A stretch of 64,000 nucleotides of DNA, taken from Lysinibacillus fusiformis (GTDB taxonomy: Bacteria > Bacillota > Bacilli > Bacillales_A > Planococcaceae). The notes under the pieces were generated by a model, which saw only the letters and a program-made list of their open reading frames with translations, did not search any database and was not told where the DNA came from. Made by a program: the position numbers and the translations under genes. Shown here in pieces: positions 34,751 through 43,165 of this stretch. The stretch spans positions 1 to 64,000 of the forward strand of contig NZ_PDFK01000008.1 of assembly GCF_002845985.1 (NCBI RefSeq), read 5' to 3'. Within the stretch, counting starts at the first letter, position 1; each line of letters opens with the position of its first letter.

Positions 34751-35497
34751 ATGAGTTCAGACAAAAACAATGTTTCTCGTCGAGACTTTTTGAAAACAAC
34801 AGGTATTGCTGCTGGTACATTAGTCGGTGGTGGATTAATAGGAGGGCTAGTAGGCTACAACATCCAAGGTAAAGGGACTTCCACTCTGGAGCATGGTGGG
34901 CATGAAACGAATGAGGCTACTGGTTCGCCTAAGGCTAAGATGTTTTTTAGAAATGAAAAAGATTTTAGTATCTTATCAAAGGCTACAGAGCGTATCTTCC
35001 CAGAAGATGATTTAGGGCCCGGCGCTATAGGCTTAGATGTTCCCTATTTTATCGATCATCAACTGGCAGGAAATTATGGGAGTAACTCTAAAGAATATAT
35101 GCAAGCTCCATTTGACGTAGGTGCCCCTACACAAGGCTATCAAAGTCGTTTAACACGAGCAGAAATTTTCAGGCAGGGCATTCAAAAATTAGAGGACGAA
35201 GCTCAAAAGCGTTATCAAAAGAGCTTTAATGATTTAGAAGGTAAACAGATGGATGAAATTTTAACAGCCTTTCAAAAGGGTGACATAGAAATGGTTGGGG
35301 TGACATCCGCATTCTTCTTTACACTGCTGCGTGCGGCTACATTAGAGGGTGCCTATTCTGACCCTATGTATGGCGGAAATCGTAATATGGATGGCTGGCG
35401 CATGAAAGGCTTCCCTGGCCACCAAATGGCTTATATTACACAAATAGAAGATGCGAAATTCCAAAAAATTGAGCCTAATCCATTAGGCAATCATTAA
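34751..35497 (+). CDS. Tat-exported gluconate 2-dehydrogenase subunit 3-like protein
   Basis: A 248-residue protein from MSSDKNNVSRRDFLK, with GGGGAGG ahead of the ATG at 34751. The twin-arginine motif SRRDFLK and the hydrophobic GIAAGTLVGGGLIGG stretch form a clear Tat signal. The mature part fits the gluconate 2-dehydrogenase subunit 3 family (AKMFFRNEKDFSILSKATE, RIFPEDDLGPGA, FPGHQ). In known enzymes this small subunit partners a GMC flavoprotein. It precedes such a gene by 13 bases, and tatA/tatC follow. It probably carries the signal that exports the whole complex. Confidence 0.9.
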   Translation: MSSDKNNVSRRDFLKTTGIAAGTLVGGGLIGGLVGYNIQGKGTSTLEHGGHETNEATGSPKAKMFFRNEKDFSILSKATERIFPEDDLGPGAIGLDVPYFIDHQLAGNYGSNSKEYMQAPFDVGAPTQGYQSRLTRAEIFRQGIQKLEDEAQKRYQKSFNDLEGKQMDEILTAFQKGDIEMVGVTSAFFFTLLRAATLEGAYSDPMYGGNRNMDGWRMKGFPGHQMAYITQIEDAKFQKIEPNPLGNH

Positions 35498-35510
35498 GGG
35501 GGGTTAGAAA

Positions 35511-37223
35511 ATGGCTAAAACATTACCTAGTGTAGACGTTGTAACAGTTGGCGTAGGTTGGACAGGCGGTATCGTTGCTGCTGAATGTGCAAAAGCCGGC
35601 TTAAAGGTGGTCGGTTTAGAGCGTGGTCAAAAGCGCGGTACCGAAGATTATTTAAATGTTCACGATGAATACCGTTATGCCATTCGATATGATTTGATGC
35701 AAAATCTATCTAAAGAAACGGTAAGCTTTCGAAATGATCGCAATATGAAGGCATTGCCAATGCGACAGCTTGGCTCCTTCCTACTTGGAGAGGGTCTTGG
35801 AGGATCAGGAACGCACTGGAATGGTATGACCTATCGATTTTTACCCTATGATTTTCAAATAAAAACATTAACAGATAAACGTTATGGACCAAACAAGCTT
35901 GGACCAGATTATCTAATACAGGATTGGGGTTTAACATACGATCAACTAGAGCCCTATTTCGATAAATTTGAAAAAACAGCAGGTATTTCAGGTGATGATA
36001 AAAATCCATTTAGCGGCAAGCGTTCAAATCCCTATCCTACACCACCTATGAAAAAAACACCTATGCTTACGCAGTTTGAGAAAGCGGCACAAAGCTTAAA
36101 GCTTACACCTTATATGGTGCCATCTGCCAACGTATCCGAGGTTTATAAAAATCCTGATGGTGAAACGATCAATGCTTGTCAATATTGTGGTTTCTGTGAA
36201 CGATTTGGCTGTGAATATGGCGCAAAATCTTCTGCAGAAATTACAGTCGTCCCTACCGCTTTAAAGACAGGAAACTTTGATTTACGCTTTAATTCCAATG
36301 TTGTCGAAATTTTAAAGCAGGGCAATAAGGCTACTGGTGTAAGATATATCGATACTGTGTCGGGAGAAGAATTTATTCAGCCTGCTAATGCGGTTGTATT
36401 GACTAGCTATGTCTTTAATAATGCCAAGCTGTTAATGGTCTCAGACATCGGTGAACGATATGATCCTACTACTGGTAAAGGCACACTTGGCAGAAACTAT
36501 TGCTATCAAATCTTACCCGGTGCTGCGGGGTTCTTCGATGAACAATACAATACATTTATGGGCGCAGGTTCATTAGGCATGTGTATAGACGACTTCAATG
36601 GGGATAATTTTGACCATAGTGATTTAGATTTTATTCACGGAGGAAATATTGCTCTTACACAGACAGGTACTCGACCAATCGGTTCCAATCCAACACCACC
36701 AGATACGCCTACTTGGGGACCTGAATTTAAAAAGCAGTCTATTTATTACTATACACGCTCATTCGGTATTGGTGCGCAAGGAGCATCTATGCCACATAAG
36801 CAAAACTATTTATCACTGGACCCTACCTATAAAGATGCTTATGGCTTGCCATTAATACAATTAACGTACAATTTTACTGAGCAGGATCGTGCACTTCATA
36901 AATATATTTCCGCAAGAGCAGCTGACATTATGAAAGAGATGGGTGCAAAAACAATTGTTCCTAACGCTGAAATTACCGACTACAATATCGTACCTTACCA
37001 AACAACGCATAACACAGGTGGGACAGTCATGAGTTCAACGCCAGAGCAAGGTGTCGTGAATAATTACCTACAGCATTGGGATGTTGATAATCTGTTCGCG
37101 GTAAGTGCAGGCAATTTTGCACACAATAGCGGCTACAATCCAACAGGTACATTAGGAGCACTTGCTTATCGCTGTGCAGAGGGAGTTATTAAATATAGTC
37201 AATCAGGCGGTTCTTTAGTGTAA
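35511..37223 (+). CDS. GMC-family FAD oxidoreductase (gluconate-dehydrogenase large-subunit type)
   Basis: A 570-residue flavoprotein with an N-terminal FAD-binding motif ([20 protein letters not shown]), the [12 protein letters not shown] block and a C-terminal GMC_oxred_C region ([31 protein letters not shown]). A cysteine-rich segment ([15 protein letters not shown], about 223-237) is conserved in sorbitol/gluconate-type members. It has no signal peptide of its own, so it is likely exported by hitch-hiking on the Tat-signal subunit encoded just upstream. The usual cytochrome c subunit is not in the operon. The substrate, an alcohol or sugar acid, and the electron acceptor are unknown. Confidence 0.9.
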   Translation: MAKTLPSVDVVTVGVGWTGGIVAAECAKAGLKVVGLERGQKRGTEDYLNVHDEYRYAIRYDLMQNLSKETVSFRNDRNMKALPMRQLGSFLLGEGLGGSGTHWNGMTYRFLPYDFQIKTLTDKRYGPNKLGPDYLIQDWGLTYDQLEPYFDKFEKTAGISGDDKNPFSGKRSNPYPTPPMKKTPMLTQFEKAAQSLKLTPYMVPSANVSEVYKNPDGETINACQYCGFCERFGCEYGAKSSAEITVVPTALKTGNFDLRFNSNVVEILKQGNKATGVRYIDTVSGEEFIQPANAVVLTSYVFNNAKLLMVSDIGERYDPTTGKGTLGRNYCYQILPGAAGFFDEQYNTFMGAGSLGMCIDDFNGDNFDHSDLDFIHGGNIALTQTGTRPIGSNPTPPDTPTWGPEFKKQSIYYYTRSFGIGAQGASMPHKQNYLSLDPTYKDAYGLPLIQLTYNFTEQDRALHKYISARAADIMKEMGAKTIVPNAEITDYNIVPYQTTHNTGGTVMSSTPEQGVVNNYLQHWDVDNLFAVSAGNFAHNSGYNPTGTLGALAYRCAEGVIKYSQSGGSLV

Positions 37224-37252
37224 AAAACTTAAATTTAAAGGAGGCAAGGCTT

Positions 37253-37456
37253 ATGGGAGGTCTTGGAGCAATTGGAGTACCTGGCTTAATCATTATTTTG
37301 GTCATTGTATTAATTGTATTTGGTCCGAAGAAATTGCCAGAAATCGGCGGAGCAGTTGGCAAAACGTTTGCAGAATTTAAAAAGTCCACTAAAGGGCTTA
37401 TAGATGATGAGGACGATTCCGAGAAAAAGGTCGAAAAAAAATCTGATGCTTCGTAG
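37253..37456 (+). CDS. tatA: Sec-independent translocase subunit TatA
   Basis: A 67-residue TatA/TatE protein: one membrane helix ([13 protein letters not shown]), the [10 protein letters not shown] hinge, an amphipathic helix ([18 protein letters not shown]) and a charged tail. AAAGGAGG precedes the ATG. It forms the pore-like part of the Tat machinery. Linkage to a Tat substrate operon recalls B. subtilis phoD-tatAd-tatCd. Confidence 0.95.
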   Translation: MGGLGAIGVPGLIIILVIVLIVFGPKKLPEIGGAVGKTFAEFKKSTKGLIDDEDDSEKKVEKKSDAS

Positions 37457-37467
37457 GAGGGGTTCCT

Positions 37468-38313
37468 ATGGATCCATATGAAGACGGAAAAAGAAAATAT
37501 TTAAGCCCCCTTGATAAACCACAAGTTGAGCTTCCATCACCCGTGGAGGCTTTAGCTGAAATACCTGTAGTAGCAATTGAAGAAGATCATGTAGCAGATG
37601 AACCTCTGATACCTGTTACCTCATTATTGGAACATCTTTCTGAGTTGCGTAAGCAAATTATAAAAGGGCTAACAATTTTCATTTTATTTTTTATTGTAGT
37701 CTTTTCGACTATAAATATTTGGTTTCCATTCATAACTCGAGGTCATTCTCTCGTTATTTTAGGGCCGCTTGAGGTTGTTAAATTTTATATGACTATTTCT
37801 ACTACTTTAGCATTTGGTCTTGCAATGCCTTTTCTCGTTCATTTTCTGTGGAGCTTTGTAAAGCCTGGCTTAAAGGAAGAGGAAAGTCGATTTTTAGGTC
37901 TCTATGCACCGATTATGCTAGTTCTTTTTTTAATAGGAATAGCTTTTGGCTACTTTGTTGTCAATCCACTTAGCTATACCTTCTTAGTAAGTCTCGGAGC
38001 TACCAATTTCGATGTTATGGTATCAGCTAGTGAATATCTGCATTTTTTAATCATGACCACCGTACCGCTCGGTTTATTATTCGAGTTACCCATTGTTGCT
38101 CTCTTTTTATCAGCCATTGGTGTACTAACTGCTGAATCCATGAAAAAAATACGAGGCTGGTCTTATATCGCAATGGGCGTAGGCTCTGCTGTTATCACGC
38201 CACCCGATTTTATCAGTCAGCTACTCGTATTAATACCTATGATTATTTTGTATGAAATTAGTATCTATCTTGTGAGACGTACAGAACGTAAACAAATTGA
38301 AAGCACTGCGTAA
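37468..38313 (+). CDS. tatC: Sec-independent translocase subunit TatC
   Basis: A 281-residue TatC with six membrane helices after an N-terminal cytoplasmic extension of about 50 residues that is longer than usual. Family blocks are HLSELRKQIIKGL (signal-peptide contact), FYMTISTTLAFGLAMPF and the late segment AVITPPDFISQLLVLIPM. It recognises twin-arginine signals. GGAGGGG precedes the ATG. It is the last gene of the four-gene Tat/oxidoreductase operon, 11 bases after tatA. Confidence 0.95.
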   Translation: MDPYEDGKRKYLSPLDKPQVELPSPVEALAEIPVVAIEEDHVADEPLIPVTSLLEHLSELRKQIIKGLTIFILFFIVVFSTINIWFPFITRGHSLVILGPLEVVKFYMTISTTLAFGLAMPFLVHFLWSFVKPGLKEEESRFLGLYAPIMLVLFLIGIAFGYFVVNPLSYTFLVSLGATNFDVMVSASEYLHFLIMTTVPLGLLFELPIVALFLSAIGVLTAESMKKIRGWSYIAMGVGSAVITPPDFISQLLVLIPMIILYEISIYLVRRTERKQIESTA

Positions 38314-38339
38314 ACTTTAACGCAGTGCTTATTTTTTCT
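38300..38339. terminator. Terminator between tatC and metallophosphoesterase
   Basis: AGCACTGCG pairs with CGCAGTGCT across the tatC stop codon, followed by ATTTTTT. It lies between convergent genes and overlaps the end of the minus-strand gene. Confidence 0.8.
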
Positions 38340-39150
38340 TTAATTCCATCACAATAATTTCCGGAAGATTAAAAATGCGATATGGTACTGAGCTATTTCC
38401 TAGCCCACGACTAACCACCATTTCAGTCGATCCTGCTTCGTAGACACCAGCTGTATATTTTGGAAACAGCCCCTGTCCTGGCGCAACAAGTCCACCAAGT
38501 CCAGGAATACGAACTTGCCCACCATGCGCATGTCCCGAAAATACTAAATCCATGTGATACTTTACATACGTATTAAACACCTCAGGTCGATGTGCCAGTA
38601 ACAGCTTAAACATATCGTTTGGTAAATAAGCTGTTGCTATGTCTAGCATGTCTGCCGTGGATCTACCCATTAACGGATCCTCAATTCCAACAATCGCCAA
38701 GCGCTCCCCGTCGCGCTCTAGTACGGTCGATTCATTGGCCAGTATATGTACCCCTAACGATGACAGCGCCTCATAAATTTCATCAACCTTATTCGTCGCT
38801 ACTTCATGGTTGCCCAGTACATAATAAACATCCGCTATTTCAACTAGTCCTTTTACTGCCTGTAGACTTTGCTTTAAATCGTAGCGATTGCTATCTATCA
38901 CATCACCTGTGATAAAGATATAGTCAGGATTTGTATCCTTAACCTTTGCAATCAGTCTTTGCTGATTGTCACCAAAGAGGGCATCATGTAAATCCGATAC
39001 CTGTACAATGCGTAGCCCTTCAAAGCTGGCAGGCACTTTTTCTGATTCGAACACATGCTTACTTACGACTAGCCAGTGATTGTTTACGTACAAAAAAATG
39101 ACTATAAACACAACAAAGCATACACTATATAATAATTTTTTCAATCGCAA
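38329..39150 (-). CDS. Membrane-anchored metallophosphoesterase (YkuE/YaeI-like)
   Basis: A 273-residue calcineurin-like phosphoesterase starting at TTG. One N-terminal membrane helix (LYSVCFVVFIVIFLYV) is followed by the catalytic metal motifs VSDLHD, GDVID, LGNHE and GHAHGGQ in order. It resembles YkuE, which in B. subtilis is a Tat-exported, wall-associated enzyme. Here the N-terminus has no twin arginines (MRLKK), so it is more likely Sec-inserted despite lying next to tatC. The substrate is unknown; UDP-sugar lipids are hydrolysed by some relatives. Confidence 0.88.
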   Translation of the reverse strand: MRLKKLLYSVCFVVFIVIFLYVNNHWLVVSKHVFESEKVPASFEGLRIVQVSDLHDALFGDNQQRLIAKVKDTNPDYIFITGDVIDSNRYDLKQSLQAVKGLVEIADVYYVLGNHEVATNKVDEIYEALSSLGVHILANESTVLERDGERLAIVGIEDPLMGRSTADMLDIATAYLPNDMFKLLLAHRPEVFNTYVKYHMDLVFSGHAHGGQVRIPGLGGLVAPGQGLFPKYTAGVYEAGSTEMVVSRGLGNSSVPYRIFNLPEIIVMELKKK

Positions 39151-39393
39151 TCGCTCACTTTGCGGCTACTTTGTTCAGAGAAAACTCTGACTTCCTTATT
39201 ATAAGCAAAAAACAGAGTGATTGTAAGCATATGCACTATAAATAAATAAAATGCACAAAATCCATCTAAAATGGACTCGTCACAATAGGCATTCACTCAC
39301 ATTTTAACTATTCTTAGTTTACTTTCACATGCTATACTGTAGGTATAATTACATATTATTTCCTTTAAATATAACAAGATTGAGAGAACCATA

Positions 39394-42300
39394 ATGAGAA
39401 AGCTAATACTTATTTCTATGGTCATTATTAGTGTAGTGATTATTGGTGTGGCGTCACAGTTACTCAAACATGAAAGAACCGACGCTCCTAAAGCTGTTGC
39501 TGGCGTAATAGACCTAAAACAATACGATTTGCACCACAATACAGTAAGTTTAGATGGAGAATGGGATTTCGTCCCCGATAAATTGTTGAATTATTCCGAT
39601 TTCGATAACCATCATTCCTATTTAGTAGAAGTCCCGTCACAATGGTCAAAGTATACGCTCGATAAAGAAAATTTCACCACTTTCGGCAGTGGTACTTATC
39701 GATTAAAAATTTTAATCAATAATCCCGATGATATTTTAGGTATCAAAACAGGGAATATTCGTATGTCCAATGCCATTTATATTGATGAAAAGCGTATTGG
39801 ACAAAGCGGTGTACCTGCTGAAGAGTCAATATATTTACAAAAGAATGTACCCTATGTTGCTTACTTTCAACCTAATAAAAACGAGTTAGAGCTGCTTATA
39901 CATGTGGCTAATTTTGATTATGCATCAGGTGGAGGAATTATTGGTTCCATTTTCATTGGAGATCAAGAAAGTATTGGAAAATTAAGAGAAAGCTCTCTTT
40001 TTTACGATTTGATAACGATTGCTGCTTTTTTTACAATGTTTATTTATTTTGCTGGTTCTTATCTCTATGCGAGACTCGATATCGAACAGCTTTATTTTTC
40101 CTTATTTTGTTTCATGGTCGGTTTATATAGCGTCTCCCATGGTGAAAAAATTTTAATGTCGTTACTCCCTGTTACCTATGAGTTCCTGATAAGAATTCAA
40201 ATTATTTCGAGTATCGGTACAGGTATCTTCATGCTGTTGTATTTTTACTATGCCCTTCAGCAATTTGCTTATGAAAAAATTGTAAAAATACTTTGTATAA
40301 TTGGCGTTTTATTATTAGCTACGGTTATGCTCCCCATATCCATTAGCTCATACTTACAATTTGTGTACTCTATTTATATTTTTATGAATATCTTTTATAT
40401 CCTTTATATTCAAATCATTGCTATCTTTAAACGATCAGTAGGAGCTATTTATTTATCGCTTAGTTCGATGGCTATTCTCATCTATATGGTCGTAGCTACT
40501 TTAAATCTGAATACTAATCTAGAAATCTATTCATTACCACCTTTACTTCCTTTTATTTGTTTAACGATGCTTTCTCTTTATATTTCCCATCGTTTTACTG
40601 ACTCTTATTTAGAGAAAGGACGAATAACAAGTGCTTTAATGCGAGTAGATAAATTAAAAGATGAGTTTCTCGCAAAAACTTCTCATGAATTTCGTACGCC
40701 CTTACATGGTGTAATTGCTATTTCTCAGTCCATGCTAGAGCCTCAGGAAAGCACCACATTAACGATGGAACAAAAAGAAAAAATATCGCTCATCTTTAAT
40801 ATCACAGAAAAGTTATCACATCTTGTTAATGATATATTAGATTTTTCAAAGATAAAAGAAGGTGAACTAAAACTACGTCTTACTAATGTTGATCTATATT
40901 CTGTAACCCATGTCATCGTTGAAATATTGTCGTACATCGGCAATAAAGACGTAAAAATTTATAATTATATTGAACGAGGTAAGTTTCTATTAGCTGACGA
41001 AGATAGGCTACGTCAAATTCTTTATAATCTAATTGAAAATGCTGTTAAATACACCAAGCAAGGAAAAGTTGAAATTTCATGCTACGAAGAACATAGATTC
41101 CTTGTTATTGAAGTAAGTGACACCGGGCGGGGTATTGCGCCAGAACATTTAGAGTCAATCTTTGAACCATTTCGGCAGTTAGAGGATGCAAGTAGAGGTG
41201 CAGGTCTAGGCCTAAATGTGACAAAAGAACTTGTGCAGTTGCATGGTGGAGAAATTACTGTTCATTCAGTTGTAGGTCAAGGAACAACTTTCTACGTTAA
41301 GCTACCTATTGAAGCAATAAAGAAAGAGCAGCAAGACAAGGAACATAGGAATAAAATTATACTAACTAAAGAATATTCTCCAGTAACCTTTCCTCATTTT
41401 GCGGGAAATAAAGTAGGGAAAAAAATTCTAATTGCTGATGATGACCATATTAACCTAAAAGTATTAATCGATATTCTAGAAAAGGAAAATTACTCTATCA
41501 TTGCTGTAGACGATAGCCAGCAAGTCTTTGAACAATTAACACTGCATCCAGCTATCGATTTATTAATTTTAGATATTATGATGCCTAAGTTGTCTGGCTA
41601 TGAGGTTTGCCAGCAAATTAGAAAAAGCTATTCTTCTGCGGAGCTACCAATACTAATGCTTACAGCCGCCATTCGTCCCGAGGATTTGATTGCTGCTTTC
41701 CAATCCGGAGCGAATGATTTTCTACATAAACCACTAGATACGGCTGAACTAAAGACAAGAGTTCGAAATCTTATTTTGTTAAAAGAATCTGCTGAAACAG
41801 CTATTAAAATGGAGACAGCTTTTTTACAAGCACAGATTAAACCTCACTTTATTTACAATGTGTTAAATTCGATTTTATCGCTCAGTTATTTAGATTTAGA
41901 TAAAGCACGGACAATGATTACCGATTTTGCAGCATTTTTAAGAAGCAGCTTCTCATTCGAAAATACTAATAGCTTAATTGCCTTAGATCAGGAACTCCAG
42001 CTTATACAGGCCTATGTCAATATTCATCGAATGAGATATCCAGAGCAGCTCGATTGGGAAATTCAGATGGAGGAACCATTCAATATATTGATTCCTCCTC
42101 TACTACTACAGCCTTTAGTTGAAAATGCTCTTTTTCACGGTTTAAAAAACAAACGAAACAATGGTCGAGTGACAATGAAAATAGCAAAAGAACAGCAAAT
42201 GATAAATATCCAGATTAGAGATAATGGTATTGGCATGACACAAGAAATGTTAGACAAAATTTTATCAGAAGAACCTTCAGTTCATCAGAGCGTTGGGATT

Positions 42301-42420
42301 CGAAATATTGCCAAACGTATAAAAAAATATGAGAATGCCACCTTCCGTATCGATAGTGTTGTCGATGAAGGAACAACTGTACAAATAAATTTCCCACTAA
42401 TCCCGGATGAAAAGAGATGA
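39394..42420 (+). CDS. Hybrid sensor kinase with 7TM receptor, two kinase modules and receiver
   Basis: A 1008-residue sensor. Order of parts: N-terminal anchor; extracytoplasmic beta domain (about 35-190, 7TMR-DISM-type); seven membrane helices (about 200-400); HisKA (KTSHEFRTPLHG, His431) and ATPase (about 535-650, DTGRGIAPEHLESI, GAGLGLNV); receiver (about 685-800, Asp727 in LILDIMMPKLSG); then a LytS-type kinase core (IKPHFIYNVLNSIL, His818) with its own ATPase (DNGIGM). Two different kinase types in one chain are unusual. The gene is immediately followed by a response-regulator gene. The 7TM-DISM part suggests sensing of a carbohydrate-like ligand, which is an inference. Confidence 0.92.
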   Translation: MRKLILISMVIISVVIIGVASQLLKHERTDAPKAVAGVIDLKQYDLHHNTVSLDGEWDFVPDKLLNYSDFDNHHSYLVEVPSQWSKYTLDKENFTTFGSGTYRLKILINNPDDILGIKTGNIRMSNAIYIDEKRIGQSGVPAEESIYLQKNVPYVAYFQPNKNELELLIHVANFDYASGGGIIGSIFIGDQESIGKLRESSLFYDLITIAAFFTMFIYFAGSYLYARLDIEQLYFSLFCFMVGLYSVSHGEKILMSLLPVTYEFLIRIQIISSIGTGIFMLLYFYYALQQFAYEKIVKILCIIGVLLLATVMLPISISSYLQFVYSIYIFMNIFYILYIQIIAIFKRSVGAIYLSLSSMAILIYMVVATLNLNTNLEIYSLPPLLPFICLTMLSLYISHRFTDSYLEKGRITSALMRVDKLKDEFLAKTSHEFRTPLHGVIAISQSMLEPQESTTLTMEQKEKISLIFNITEKLSHLVNDILDFSKIKEGELKLRLTNVDLYSVTHVIVEILSYIGNKDVKIYNYIERGKFLLADEDRLRQILYNLIENAVKYTKQGKVEISCYEEHRFLVIEVSDTGRGIAPEHLESIFEPFRQLEDASRGAGLGLNVTKELVQLHGGEITVHSVVGQGTTFYVKLPIEAIKKEQQDKEHRNKIILTKEYSPVTFPHFAGNKVGKKILIADDDHINLKVLIDILEKENYSIIAVDDSQQVFEQLTLHPAIDLLILDIMMPKLSGYEVCQQIRKSYSSAELPILMLTAAIRPEDLIAAFQSGANDFLHKPLDTAELKTRVRNLILLKESAETAIKMETAFLQAQIKPHFIYNVLNSILSLSYLDLDKARTMITDFAAFLRSSFSFENTNSLIALDQELQLIQAYVNIHRMRYPEQLDWEIQMEEPFNILIPPLLLQPLVENALFHGLKNKRNNGRVTMKIAKEQQMINIQIRDNGIGMTQEMLDKILSEEPSVHQSVGIRNIAKRIKKYENATFRIDSVVDEGTTVQINFPLIPDEKR

Positions 42421-42424
42421 AAGA

Positions 42425-43120
42425 ATGTTAAAATCGATTATTGTGGACGATGAAATCTTAGCAATCCACTTATTAGAGGCTATGTTAAAGGACAATGAGA
42501 CAGTTGAGATTATTGGCAAGTTTACAAGTCCTCTAGAGGCTATAGACCATATTCCTAGGTTGAAGCCAGATATTCTTTTTTTAGATATTGAAATGGCTGA
42601 TATGAATGGCATTGAGGTTGCCAGTAAAGTAGAAGAATTAGCGCAATCAATGGATATTATCTTTATAACTGCCTACGAGCATTATGCTATTGAGGCGTTT
42701 GCAGTTCAAGCAGTAGACTATATTTTAAAACCGATTGAAAAAATGCGTTTACTGAAAACCATTGAAAGAATCGCTTTACGAAGGAAGCAAATACAATTAC
42801 TAGATAGGAAAGATGAGGATATTAGCATCATCGATAATTTTCACTTTCATGTTCATTCAAGAAGAGTCTATATTGAAGATATAGCATTAACATTATCAAC
42901 AAAGGAATTTCAAATTTTATTTTTTCTAGCACAACGCCCCGCGCAAATTTTCCATCCAACTGAATTGTACAAGCTGATTTGGGCTGAGGAAAGTATTGGA
43001 CAAACACAGGCATTGAAAGTGCATATTAGTAATTTACGAAAAAAGCTGGAGTTCGCCTCGGGTCATCGAGCAAAAATTGTTACTGTGAGAGGATCTGGTT
43101 ATCAGTTCCTTTTTGAATAA
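42425..43120 (+). CDS. Response regulator with OmpR-type winged helix, partner of hybrid kinase
   Basis: A protein of about 231 residues from MLKSIIVDDE, with AAAGAG 8 bases before the ATG at 42425. The 42407 ATG lies inside the kinase gene without a site. The receiver (1-120) has the phospho-acceptor in DILFLDIEMADMNG and AVDYILKPIEKMR, which looks more like LytTR/AlgR-type receivers. The C-terminus (about 140-231) is a winged helix (LSTKEFQILFFLAQRP, ALKVHISNLRKKLE) rather than LytTR. The mixed look matches the mixed HisKA/LytS partner. Regulated genes are unknown; the surface operon downstream is on the opposite strand. Confidence 0.9.
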   Translation: MLKSIIVDDEILAIHLLEAMLKDNETVEIIGKFTSPLEAIDHIPRLKPDILFLDIEMADMNGIEVASKVEELAQSMDIIFITAYEHYAIEAFAVQAVDYILKPIEKMRLLKTIERIALRRKQIQLLDRKDEDISIIDNFHFHVHSRRVYIEDIALTLSTKEFQILFFLAQRPAQIFHPTELYKLIWAEESIGQTQALKVHISNLRKKLEFASGHRAKIVTVRGSGYQFLFE

Positions 43121-43125
43121 AGTCA

Positions 43126-43161
43126 AAAAACACGACGATTGGAATAAACTCGTCGTGTTTT
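43126..43161. terminator. Bidirectional terminator
   Basis: AAAAACACGACGA pairs with TCGTCGTGTTTTT around an 11-base loop, between the response regulator and the convergent SLH gene. Confidence 0.88.
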
Positions 43162-43165
43162 TCAT

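Noticed and set aside
38329-39150. Metallophosphoesterase as substrate of the neighbouring Tat system
   Set aside because: Its N-terminus has no twin-arginine motif. YkuE-like relatives can be Tat substrates, but this one looks Sec-inserted.
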